A stretch of 32,017 nt of DNA from Gammaproteobacteria bacterium (lineage in GTDB: Bacteria > Pseudomonadota > Gammaproteobacteria > Arenicellales > Poriferihabitantaceae). The notes under the pieces are model-generated. The model was given only the letters and a program-made list of their open reading frames with translations, ran no database searches and was not told the origin of the DNA. Shown here in pieces: positions 23,412 to 30,773 of the stretch. A program made the translations under genes and the position numbers. The DNA is taken from NCBI GenBank assembly GCA_009842505.1, contig VYFG01000025.1:1-32017 (forward strand). The letters run 5' to 3'. Every line of letters begins with the position of its first letter. Positions within the stretch are counted from its first letter, which is position 1.

Positions 23412-23891
23412 ATGTCACAGAAGAAAATGGCATTGATTGCCACCAAGGGCAGCCTCGACTGGGCCTACCCGCCGTTCATCCTTGCATCCACGGCAGCGGC
23501 GCTGGACTACAAGGTATCGATTTTCTTCACGTTTTACGGCCTGCAGCTGCTGAAAAAAGACCTGGCCCTGGAGGTCAGCCCGCTTGGCAATCCCGGCATG
23601 CCGATGCCGATGGGCATGGACAAGTGGTTTCCGGTGATGGGAACGGCCGTGCCCGGAATGCAGTCCATGATGACCGCAATGATGAAGAACAAGATCAAGT
23701 CCAAGGGGGTGTCCTCCGTGGAGGACCTGCGCTCGGCCTGCCTCGACCTTGAGGTCAAGATGGTCGGGTGCCAGATGACCATTGACCTGTTCGACATGAA
23801 GCCCGGGGATTTCATCGACGGCATTGATCTCGGCGGCGCGGCGACATTCCTTGAATTTGCCGGCGAGGCCGATATCAGCCTGTTCATCTGA
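23412..23891 (+). CDS. dsrE2: DsrE2 (DsrE2A type) membrane-associated sulfur-trafficking protein
   Basis: 159 residues of the DsrE/DsrF-like family. Residues 18-48 are hydrophobic (WAYPPFILASTAAALDY, then FFTFYGLQLL), the membrane part of DsrE2A. The Met/Pro-rich loop NPGMPMPMGMDKWFPVMG follows. The conserved cysteine is C120 in KMVGCQMTIDLF, the same position as the reactive Cys reported for Allochromatium DsrE2. In sulfur oxidizers DsrE2 often sits beside TusA and a rhodanese and takes part in cytoplasmic sulfur transfer. Here TusA is absent, and it lies between a Met-rich exported protein and a DUF302 protein. AGGAG is about 12 bases before the ATG. Confidence 0.9.
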   Translation: MSQKKMALIATKGSLDWAYPPFILASTAAALDYKVSIFFTFYGLQLLKKDLALEVSPLGNPGMPMPMGMDKWFPVMGTAVPGMQSMMTAMMKNKIKSKGVSSVEDLRSACLDLEVKMVGCQMTIDLFDMKPGDFIDGIDLGGAATFLEFAGEADISLFI

Positions 23892-23935
23892 GTCTGCGGG
23901 CAACCGACTGATCACTAACGACACTGGAGCAGAAC

Positions 23936-24691
23936 ATGACCGAAACCACGAGAATTCCCAGGTCCCTTTCGCACGCGGCCGCCGGCCTGGCCGGGCGGCT
24001 CCTGACCGTGATCCTGGTTGCGGTGGCGCTGCCGGGGGCCTCCCTGGCCCAGCAGGCGTTCCCCAATGAAGTGACTTCCGCCATCGAGCAACTGCGAAAG
24101 AGCAATGCCTTTCCTTTCCCGGTGCCCACCATGGTGGAGCCCATGGAAGAGAAGGAATGGGTACCCAACACGGTGATCGAGCCCTTCCCCGCGGATACGC
24201 GGGAGGCCATCATGCAGAACATGGCAGGATCGAATCCGTGGTCGCTGCGCCAGGTGTTCAATTTCATGACCCTGAAGATGAAGGCCGACGAAGACCTGAC
24301 GTTCGACGAGGTGATCGAGGCCATGGACAGCCGTGCCATCGAGGAGAACCTGAAGCGCCTCGGCCCGGACCAGATTTCGAAGGAGATCGCCGCCAAGACC
24401 GGCGACGAGAACACACCCAAGCTGGAGATTCACCATTACTGCGATGCCCTGGTCGCCCGGGCGATTCTGGACTACAGCCCCGAGTTTTCCATCTTCCTGC
24501 CCTGCCGCATCGCAGTACTGGAAGATGCCAACCGGGACGTCTGGCTGATGACGCTAGACTGGGACGTCTCCTGGCTCAACTTCGTCTGGCACCCGGATTC
24601 GCAGATCAACGCCGAACTCAAGGCGGAAGGCCAGCGCATCCGGGATGCCATGGTGTCCATCATGGAGGCCGGCGCCACCGGGGCGTGGTAA
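23936..24691 (+). CDS. Exported DUF302-domain protein
   Basis: 251 residues. The signal peptide or anchor covers about 15-39 (ends ALPGASLAQQ). The C-terminal half has the DUF302 signature: HHYCDALVARAILDYSPEFSIFLPCRIAVLE then a DVWLMTLDWD strand, with two cysteines (in HHYCDA and LPCRIA) that could pair. The middle is helical (TREAIMQNMAGS, MKADEDLTFDEVIEAM). DUF302 proteins are frequent in sulfur-oxidizer loci, but their biochemical role is unknown. It starts 44 bases after dsrE2 and is probably in the same transcript. AT-rich signals are absent between them. Confidence 0.8.
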   Translation: MTETTRIPRSLSHAAAGLAGRLLTVILVAVALPGASLAQQAFPNEVTSAIEQLRKSNAFPFPVPTMVEPMEEKEWVPNTVIEPFPADTREAIMQNMAGSNPWSLRQVFNFMTLKMKADEDLTFDEVIEAMDSRAIEENLKRLGPDQISKEIAAKTGDENTPKLEIHHYCDALVARAILDYSPEFSIFLPCRIAVLEDANRDVWLMTLDWDVSWLNFVWHPDSQINAELKAEGQRIRDAMVSIMEAGATGAW

Positions 24692-24904
24692 GCCGGACAG
24701 GGGCACGTTCCGCACCCTTCCTGGCAGGGTAGTCGGACTTGCACTGCAGGGCCCGTTGGGAGCCGGTGCCGGGTCCAGACGGGCATGATTCCCGGGTAGG
24801 CAGATGTCCGGAACGGCCTCCATGGGACGGGGCACGGCGCCTGACCGGTTGACGGCTCCATCAGGCAGGGTCACAATGCGGCGCGCCCCCATATTCCGGA
24901 AATC

Positions 24905-26017
24905 ATGAGCGAGCATTCCGTCCCGCAGCTTCGCATGCGCGAATACCTGCAGCTGGTGGCCACCGGTCCCGAGCTCAGCAAATCCCTGGACCGGACCCAG
25001 GCCAGGGACGCCATGGGCATCATCCTGCGCGGCGAGGCGGATCCGATCCGGTGCGGGATATTCCTGATCGCCCTCAGAATGAAACGGGAGACGGACGAGG
25101 AGAACATCGGGGTCATGGATGCCCTGCAATCCGAGATGACCCGGGCCGCAGCCAAATCCCCGATCGTGCTGGCGATGGCGGACCCGTTCAATGGTTTCCT
25201 TCGCAGCATCCCCGCCACGCCCTTCGTGCCGGCGGTGCTGGCGGCCTGCGGCCTGCCGACCTATCTGCACGGAATCGAGACCGCCGGACCGAAGTACGGC
25301 CTCACCCCGCAGATGATCCTGGCCGCCGCTGGCCTCGATGTGGATCTTGACGTGCACCTCGCCCGTGACCGGCTGGATGATCCCGGGACCGGCTGGGCCT
25401 ACCTGGATCAGCGCCACTACGCTCCGCGCCTGCATGATCTCGTGGCGCTGCGCGATGCCATGGTCAAGCGAAGCTGCCTTTCCACCATCGAGGTGGTGCT
25501 CCGTCCCATCGGCGGCGCCGAGGCCAGCCACCTGATGACGGGCTACGTGCACAAGGCCTATCCCCCGGTATATGCGGCCCTGGCCGCGCACGCCGGATTT
25601 CGGACCGCGGCCATCGTGCGCGGCGTGGAGGGCGGCTGCATTCCGTCGCTGAGCCAGCTGTCCCGCTACTTCGCCTTCATGGGCAAGGGGGAGCCCCGGA
25701 TGACACGTCTTGCCCCGGAAGATCTGGGGATTCACAGATCCGAGCGCGCCATCGCGGTCCCGCAACGGTTTGCGAAGCAGTTGTCCGCCTCGACGTACGG
25801 CAACACGGAAGTCCTTACGCCGGTTGCGGAGCACGCGCTGCAACTGGGTCTCGATGCATTGTCCGGAACGCCGGGACCGATGTTCGACAGCCTGGTGTAC
25901 GCTGGCGCCATTGCCCTGTCCCATTGCGGCATCGTCGGCGACCAGGCGGAAGGCGCCGCGCTTGCGAGGGAAGCCATTGCAGGCGGGGAAGCATTACGGC
26001 GCTTCCGGGCCCCCTAG
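24905..26017 (+). CDS. TrpD2-like protein (anthranilate phosphoribosyltransferase fold, PRPP loop degenerate)
   Basis: 370 residues. The N-terminal helical domain (REYLQLVATGPELSKSLDRTQARDAMGIILRGEADPIRCGIFLIALRMK-type pattern) and the following alpha/beta part match the TrpD/TrpD2 (YbiB) fold. The PRPP-binding GTGGD loop of true TrpD is replaced by A-D-P-F-N-G, and later motifs (KYGLTPQMIL, IVRGVEGGCIPSL) are kept in altered form. It should not be a tryptophan enzyme. TrpD2/YbiB proteins have been described as nucleic-acid binders. It follows the DUF302 gene by 213 bases without an obvious terminator. Confidence 0.78.
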   Translation: MSEHSVPQLRMREYLQLVATGPELSKSLDRTQARDAMGIILRGEADPIRCGIFLIALRMKRETDEENIGVMDALQSEMTRAAAKSPIVLAMADPFNGFLRSIPATPFVPAVLAACGLPTYLHGIETAGPKYGLTPQMILAAAGLDVDLDVHLARDRLDDPGTGWAYLDQRHYAPRLHDLVALRDAMVKRSCLSTIEVVLRPIGGAEASHLMTGYVHKAYPPVYAALAAHAGFRTAAIVRGVEGGCIPSLSQLSRYFAFMGKGEPRMTRLAPEDLGIHRSERAIAVPQRFAKQLSASTYGNTEVLTPVAEHALQLGLDALSGTPGPMFDSLVYAGAIALSHCGIVGDQAEGAALAREAIAGGEALRRFRAP

Positions 26018-26092
26018 GGGAGGCCGGACAGGGATCCCGGTGTCTTACCCCGGGCTCCGGAACGTTCGCTTCATCACACGAATCAGGCGGGC

Positions 26093-26120
26093 AAAAAAAA
26101 GTGCCGGGAGACCCGGCACT
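26093..26120 (-). terminator. Intrinsic terminator after the nonapeptide-repeat gene
   Basis: AGTGCCGGG (26100-26108), loop AGA, CCCGGCACT (26112-26120). On the minus strand the stem is followed by a run of eight T. It lies about 60 bases beyond the stop of the minus-strand gene. Confidence 0.93.
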
Positions 26121-26182
26121 GAACACCACGTAGGAGAGTAATTGAAAGCCGCCAGAATAGGTGGCCTTCTAGAGGAAATCTG

Positions 26183-26797
26183 TTAATACTGGCTGGCAGG
26201 CCCGGTGTCGGTCTCGTTGCCTGCAGCCTGTCCCTCGGGGACGAACGATGCCATGTAGTTGGCGGGATCCAGCAACCTGGTATAAGTGTTGGGATCCATC
26301 CAGGCCATGTAGGTCGCCGGATTCATCCATGTGAAGTAGCTGTTCATGTCAAACATTCCGGTATACATGGCGGGATCGAACATGTGCATGTAGGCATTCG
26401 GTGTCATCCAGTAGTTGAAGGTGGCCGGATCCATGAACGTCTGGTAGGAAGCGGGGTTCATCCAGGCGAAGTAGTTGGCCGGGTTCATGAACTCCATGTA
26501 GAAACCGGGCTGCATGTAGTAGGTATAGGTTGCCGGGTTGGTCATCGCCATGTGGAACGTGTTGTGCTCCTTGGGAGAGGCGATGGCAGCCCAGCTCTGG
26601 GGCTTCAGCGGATGGAAAACGAAACCGCCACCCTGGGTGCTGCCGGCTTGGCCGGTGACTCCGGTCATGTTGAACCAGGCCATGGGGTTGGCCAGATCAA
26701 AGATGTTGCCGGGCTGGGCCTGGTTGGCCTGTACCGGACCAAGGCAAAGCGACATGCCGAGGGCAGCCGCCGATATGGTTTTCAGAAGGGGTTTCAT
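26183..26797 (-). CDS. Exported protein of eleven tandem nonapeptide repeats
   Basis: 204 residues from ATG 26797. The signal peptide covers 1-24 (ends PVQANQ). After a linker with F-V-F-H-P-L-K-P-Q-S-W come eleven uninterrupted nonapeptides from P88 to V186, pattern P-[AN]-x-[YF]-x-x-[WFM]-[MFL]-[DN], such as PANYFAWMN and PATYMAWMD. The unit PNAYMHMFD is almost the same as PNAYMQMMS in the protein at 22403, so the two are paralogous. The tail is GNETDTGPASQY. A regular Pro/Tyr/Met/Asp lattice suggests a self-assembling structural or coat protein outside the inner membrane. It is monocistronic, with its own AT-rich promoter and terminator. Confidence 0.82.
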   Translation of the reverse strand: MKPLLKTISAAALGMSLCLGPVQANQAQPGNIFDLANPMAWFNMTGVTGQAGSTQGGGFVFHPLKPQSWAAIASPKEHNTFHMAMTNPATYTYYMQPGFYMEFMNPANYFAWMNPASYQTFMDPATFNYWMTPNAYMHMFDPAMYTGMFDMNSYFTWMNPATYMAWMDPNTYTRLLDPANYMASFVPEGQAAGNETDTGPASQY

Positions 26798-26929
26798 GAC
26801 TTGGATCCTCTGGGCTGATACTGAAAATTGAGCGCCCATTGTGCGAGAAACCGCCTCGGGGAAAAATATCCTGTGCGGATAAATGCAAGGAGTTTTTGTG
26901 GATAGAAGGTGCGTGTCCGGTATTTAGGA

Positions 26930-26980
26930 TGGGGTATATAAGAAATATCTAATATTTTATTATGATTTTATTTCAACAGG
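26930..26980 (-). promoter_or_regulatory. AT-rich promoter of the nonapeptide-repeat gene
   Basis: A strongly AT-rich block between sirB and the repeat gene. On the minus strand it reads TTGAAA followed by TAAAAT/AATATTAG-like -10 sequence. The AATATTAG (complement of 26949-26956) resembles the TATATTAG motif of other redox genes in the window. The leader from here to the ATG is about 150 bases. Confidence 0.45.
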
Positions 26981-27379
26981 TTATTTTGAATCTTTACTGG
27001 AGATCCGCTCCATGATCGCTGTAATCATGGTATCTGAAATACCGAGGTGATCGGTGATGCGGACCGGGACGCCCGGGTTTTGCCGGCGGATCCGTTCGAC
27101 TTCCGCCGGGACATCCGTCACCACGTGTCTTCCGGCCACCAGGAAGTACGGCATGACCGTGAGTTCGGTTGCGCCGCGCCGGATCAGATCCTCTGCGCCG
27201 GTGACGATGTCCGGCCCGGAAAGCTCGAGGAATGCGCAGTCGACCAGGTCAAATTCCCCGGCGGCTTCCGCCAGCGCCCGGGTCAGGGTCCTGACTTCCT
27301 CATTCGAGGATTCACGCCGGCTGCCGTGGGCCACAAGGAGCAGGGCCTTTCTGGTTTCCGTCATTGCCCGGGATGCCAT
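26981..27379 (-). CDS. sirB: SirB/CbiX-type sirohydrochlorin chelatase
   Basis: Short single-domain chelatase of about 132 residues that inserts iron (or cobalt) into sirohydrochlorin. LLLVAHGSRRESSNEEV carries the first catalytic His, and MPYFLVAGRHVVTDVP the second; the C-terminus is HLGISDTMITAIMERI. Length agrees with SirB/CbiXS. ATG 27379 or 27364 are both possible; neither has a clear ribosome site, and the longer frame to 27457 runs into the divergent promoter. It overlaps functionally with the ferrochelatase half of CysG, as in other organisms with heavy sirohaem demand. Confidence 0.87.
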   Translation of the reverse strand: MASRAMTETRKALLLVAHGSRRESSNEEVRTLTRALAEAAGEFDLVDCAFLELSGPDIVTGAEDLIRRGATELTVMPYFLVAGRHVVTDVPAEVERIRRQNPGVPVRITDHLGISDTMITAIMERISSKDSK

Positions 27380-27480
27380 ATAAGGAAAAACTTGTTTAGA
27401 GAACAGAGATTCTGATTGTGATTCGCGTAAAGATTCTGCGAAACTGGCTTGCACCAACAGCAGACCTTTTACACTGACCG

Positions 27481-27696
27481 ATGGGCAGATACAACGACAA
27501 ATTCACTCTCAATCCCGGCGACCTCGAGCTGATCGAGCAGGCGCTGGAAAGCCAGGTGACCATGCGTCTGACTCCCGGGGCTGAACAGGAAGCGGAGATG
27601 GATATCGTCCATCGCATCCGCCGGCTGCTGGGAAAACTCCACAACCAGAAGATTTTCTATTCGCACGCCAATCCGGGAAGCTGCCCCCTGGGCTAG
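27481..27696 (+). CDS. Unrecognised 71-residue protein
   Basis: Small soluble protein, divergent from sirB. Two helices (about 11-25, GDLELIEQALESQV, and 38-54, EAEMDIVHRIRRLLGKL) are followed by K-I-F-Y-S-H-A-N-P-G-S-C-P-L-G with one cysteine (C68) three residues from the end. The regular amphipathic pattern and good codon use suggest a real gene, probably conserved. I do not recognise the family. The stop is 21 bases from the convergent next gene. Confidence 0.65.
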   Translation: MGRYNDKFTLNPGDLELIEQALESQVTMRLTPGAEQEAEMDIVHRIRRLLGKLHNQKIFYSHANPGSCPLG

Positions 27697-27717
27697 GCGC
27701 CGGCAGGGTCCGGCCGC

Positions 27718-29238
27718 TCAGTTGCCGGACCGGGTCACCAGCATTTTCCGCAACAGCCGCTCCACCGGCGCATAGTCGTCGGTAATCACCTCAGCAACAT
27801 TCCTCGTCGCCTGTTCGCCGACGAAATCGGCAATGTTGAACCAGCGCCGCCGGGGTCCCGAGCGCGAATCGATGACGTCGCCGGGCAGGGGACGGCCGGA
27901 TGCCGACAGCACGAACGTCAGGCGGGTTTCCTCGCTCGGGGGAGACTCGATCCAGACGCCAACGTGGGAGAACGAACCGTGAAGCGTCCGCAGCATGGAC
28001 TGCACCAGCGAGTTCTGGGGAAAGACGTCGATCACGTTGATGAGATAAAGCCCGCCATCCTTCAGGGTCCGCGCCACCTGTTCGTTGAACTCCCTTGTGG
28101 TCAGGTGCCAGGGGATGCCGATGTCGTGGAAGACGTCGGTCACAATGACGTCGAAGGACCTTGCCTGCGTCCGTCCGAGCAGGTTCCTGGCGTCGACATG
28201 GTGAATGGTGATCGGGTCCGGGTCCAGGTAGAGCTCGTTGCCCGCAAGCCGGGTGACTGCCGGGTCGATTTCACTGACCGTGACGGTGGCCCCGGGGTCC
28301 CGGTGCAGAACCGCCCGTGGCAGGGTATAGGCACCCCCGCCGCCGAACAGAAAGGACTCGGGTGTCCCACCGGGAAAATACGCCTGGATCAGGGTGTCCA
28401 TGGCATGGGCGTAGGGCACCCACAGCAGCCCGGGGTCGTGCCGGCTGTTGGTGCTGTGCACCATGTGGTCAATGATGAGGCTTCTGCCCTGCAGTACGCC
28501 CGAGGGGTCCTGCTCGTCCACCACCCGCAGGCAGTAATAGCTGCTCTCCACATCGCAGGGACTGGCGAAACCGTCCTCCAGCCAGGTCAGCAGCACCAGC
28601 AGCATGGCGGCGGCCAGCCCCGCGACCATGGTCCTGGCGCCCCCGGTCCGCCCGACCAGGAATGGCAGTGCCATGGCGAAAAGGACCACCGCCGAGGACC
28701 ATATGATGGACCGGGTGCCGAACCACTGGACCAGCCAGTAGCCGCAAAGAAACGTCCCGAGGATGCTGCCCACGGCAGACAGGGCGTGCATCCGGCCGAC
28801 CACGCTGCCGGGGTTCCGTTCCAGTTTAAGGGCCAGGGTGGTCAGCAGTGGCGAGATGACACCGATGGCGGCGGCGGGCAGGAAGAAAAGGGTCAGCACA
28901 TAGATGAAACTGGCGTTCAACAGCCCGATTTCACTGTCCTGCACGATCGTGCCCACCAGCAAGAGCAGCGGCAGCACGGCCAGGGTGGCCAGGGCGGCGA
29001 CGATCAGCACGGCTCCCGCGGCCACGTGGCCCGCACCGTTGTCCGCCAGCCTGCCGCCGATCCAGTGGCCCAGGGAAAGCCCCGCCAGGATCACGCCGAT
29101 GATGGAGGTCCAGGTGTAGAGCGAAACGCCGATGTAGGGTGCCAGCAGGCGCCCGGCCACGATCTCCAGGATGAGGAGGACGGCGGCGGACAGGAAGACC
29201 ACCAGCCCGTATAGCCCGGAAAGGGTTTGCGCTTTCAT
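27718..29238 (-). CDS. Membrane-fused aminopropyltransferase (spermidine synthase-like)
   Basis: 506 residues from ATG 29238. The N-terminal half holds about seven membrane helices (LVVFLSAAVLLILEIVAGRLLAPY onward, with GLSLGHWIGGRLAD) of the MFS-like type often fused to spermidine synthase. The C-terminal half is a SAM-type methyltransferase fold: FLFGGGGAYTLPRA, VTVSEIDPAV, then FDVIVTDVFHDIGIPWHL and LYLINVID. Such fusions are widespread and few are tested; polyamine or related decarboxy-SAM transfer is the family expectation. An ATG-like longer start at 29295 is in frame but less likely, since 29238 begins right before the first helix. Confidence 0.85.
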   Translation of the reverse strand: MKAQTLSGLYGLVVFLSAAVLLILEIVAGRLLAPYIGVSLYTWTSIIGVILAGLSLGHWIGGRLADNGAGHVAAGAVLIVAALATLAVLPLLLLVGTIVQDSEIGLLNASFIYVLTLFFLPAAAIGVISPLLTTLALKLERNPGSVVGRMHALSAVGSILGTFLCGYWLVQWFGTRSIIWSSAVVLFAMALPFLVGRTGGARTMVAGLAAAMLLVLLTWLEDGFASPCDVESSYYCLRVVDEQDPSGVLQGRSLIIDHMVHSTNSRHDPGLLWVPYAHAMDTLIQAYFPGGTPESFLFGGGGAYTLPRAVLHRDPGATVTVSEIDPAVTRLAGNELYLDPDPITIHHVDARNLLGRTQARSFDVIVTDVFHDIGIPWHLTTREFNEQVARTLKDGGLYLINVIDVFPQNSLVQSMLRTLHGSFSHVGVWIESPPSEETRLTFVLSASGRPLPGDVIDSRSGPRRRWFNIADFVGEQATRNVAEVITDDYAPVERLLRKMLVTRSGN

Positions 29239-29575
29239 CTGATATCGGCGGGAACCAGCTGCGGAGTGTAGCAACCGGGTCCACGGGGCCGCCACCCGGC
29301 TATTCGACGGGTTTCCCGGTCAGGGTGCGGCCGATCCGGTGAAGCACAACCGGCTCCGTCACCGCGCCAGGAGAAGCCTTCCCCTGAATGTCCGGCAGCC
29401 TGGCGAGAACCCGGAACAGGGCAAGGTCTAGGATACGGAACCGGGCGAAACATGTCGTCGGGTACCGGGCAGAGGCGCCGGCAATGGTGCGGACCCGGAC
29501 GGTCGGCACCGGCGGCCTTCACCGGCTCCCCCGTATCCAGGATTCGTCCGGATTCCCCGTTTTACCTGCTTTGCG
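29239..29575. other. Stretch without a supported gene
   Basis: About 340 GC-rich bases between divergent genes. A minus-strand open frame at 29300-29509 (69 codons, LALFRVLARLPDIQGKASPG in its middle) has reasonable protein-like composition but no ribosome site, family match or complete domain. It may be a gene remnant. I do not annotate it as coding. Confidence 0.3.
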
Positions 29576-29603
29576 TTGACAATCCCGGTCACCGGGCTTA
29601 AGT
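29576..29603 (+). promoter_or_regulatory. Candidate promoter with central palindrome
   Basis: TTGACA (29576-29581), 16 bases, then TTAAGT (29598-29603). Between them lies the perfect palindrome CCCGGT-C-ACCGGG (29584-29596), well placed for a repressor or activator. It is 54 bases upstream of the pseudoprotease start. Confidence 0.45.
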
Positions 29604-29656
29604 TCAGAATTCCATGGACCGTCTTAACGCGCCGGCTTCCGGTGCTGGAGGTTGAA

Positions 29657-30697
29657 ATGGACAGAACGCCCGCCCCGTCCAGATACGCGGGCACCGCGCG
29701 GCATTTCCTGGCCGTACTGCTGCTGATCGTAGCCGTGCCTCCCTGCGTTTCCCAGGAGCGGGACAATCTGGTCGAGGCCACTCTCAAGGCCGTTGTAGGA
29801 CTCCGTGCCGCGGTGCCCGAATCCGCAAGAACCGCCCGCAGCCTGGGTACCAGGCGGCAGGGCAACGGAATCGTCATCGACGACGAGGGTCTCGTACTGA
29901 CCATCGGGTACCTGATCATGGAGGCATCCGACATTGAGGTCACGGACGGCAGCAACGAATACGTTCCCGCGGAAATGGTTGCCTACGACTACGACAGCGG
30001 CTTCGGCCTCGTGCGGGCGAGGCAGCCGCTCGGCATCAAGGGGATGTCCCTGGGGGACTCCTCCTTGCTCACCCCCGGCGACGCGGCCCTCATCGTCGCG
30101 CATATCGGCCCGGACTTCCTGCAACCGGCGGAAGTGGTGGATGTGCGGGAGTTTCCCGGCTACTGGGAATACCTGCTGGAACAGGCCATCTTTACCGCCC
30201 CACCGTTCCAGGGATTCGGCGGCGCGGCACTCATCAATACCGACGGCAAGCTCGTCGGCGTGGGGTCGCTGATCGTGCACGACGCCCGCACCGGGGACCG
30301 GCCGGTGCCGGGCAACATGTTCGTCCCCATCAACGCGCTCAAACCGATTTTCGACGACCTTCTGGATATCGGCCGTGCCAGCGGTGAGTCGCGGCCCTGG
30401 CTCGGAGTCCATACCGAAATGGACCGCGGGCACCTGTTTGTGTTGCGCGTTGCCGCCGACGGCCCGGCCGAATCGGTGGGAATCCGCCGAAACGACATCA
30501 TCGTCGCGGTGAACGGAAACCCGGTTTCCGGCATGGCGGAATTTTTTCGCCAGGTGTGGGCCACAGGTCCCGCGGGCGTGGCCGTGCGGATTTCCGTGAT
30601 GCGCGAGGGTGCGGTGAAGGAGATCACCGTGGAGTCGGGCGACCGCTACGACTGGCTCAGGCTCAGCCCGGGGTCCCGGTATTCGGCCATGCTGTGA
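29657..30697 (+). CDS. Exported S1C (HtrA-like) pseudoprotease with PDZ domain
   Basis: 346 residues from ATG 29657, which has GGAGG five bases upstream; a longer frame from 29576 overlaps the promoter. The signal peptide covers about 1-33. A trypsin-like domain (about 40-245) follows, but all three catalytic positions are changed: TNAHV is IGYLI, DxAVL is SGFGLV, and GNSGG is FGFGGA (F-Q-G-F-G-G-A-A-L). The PDZ domain (about 255-335) is intact: PWLGVHTE, GPAESVGIRRNDIIVAVNG. It should therefore bind peptides or act as scaffold without cleaving. Fold is clear; the function is not. Confidence 0.85.
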   Translation: MDRTPAPSRYAGTARHFLAVLLLIVAVPPCVSQERDNLVEATLKAVVGLRAAVPESARTARSLGTRRQGNGIVIDDEGLVLTIGYLIMEASDIEVTDGSNEYVPAEMVAYDYDSGFGLVRARQPLGIKGMSLGDSSLLTPGDAALIVAHIGPDFLQPAEVVDVREFPGYWEYLLEQAIFTAPPFQGFGGAALINTDGKLVGVGSLIVHDARTGDRPVPGNMFVPINALKPIFDDLLDIGRASGESRPWLGVHTEMDRGHLFVLRVAADGPAESVGIRRNDIIVAVNGNPVSGMAEFFRQVWATGPAGVAVRISVMREGAVKEITVESGDRYDWLRLSPGSRYSAML

Positions 30698-30773
30698 GCA
30701 GGGTTCGGGCCGGCAATCCGCCCGGTTCCGAAACCACCATATAATCGCCGCTTTCCCAACCAGTGGACCCCCG

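Noticed and set aside
24905..26017. Anthranilate phosphoribosyltransferase for tryptophan synthesis
   Set aside because: The PRPP-binding GTGGD loop is missing and no trp genes are nearby.
27964..29214. 416-codon plus-strand open frame opposite the aminopropyltransferase-like gene
   Set aside because: Low-complexity Gln/Gly/His composition from antisense of a membrane protein; no ribosome site or family.
29300..29509. 69-codon minus-strand frame as a small gene
   Set aside because: Plausible composition but no ribosome site, no family and no complete domain; kept only as a possible remnant.
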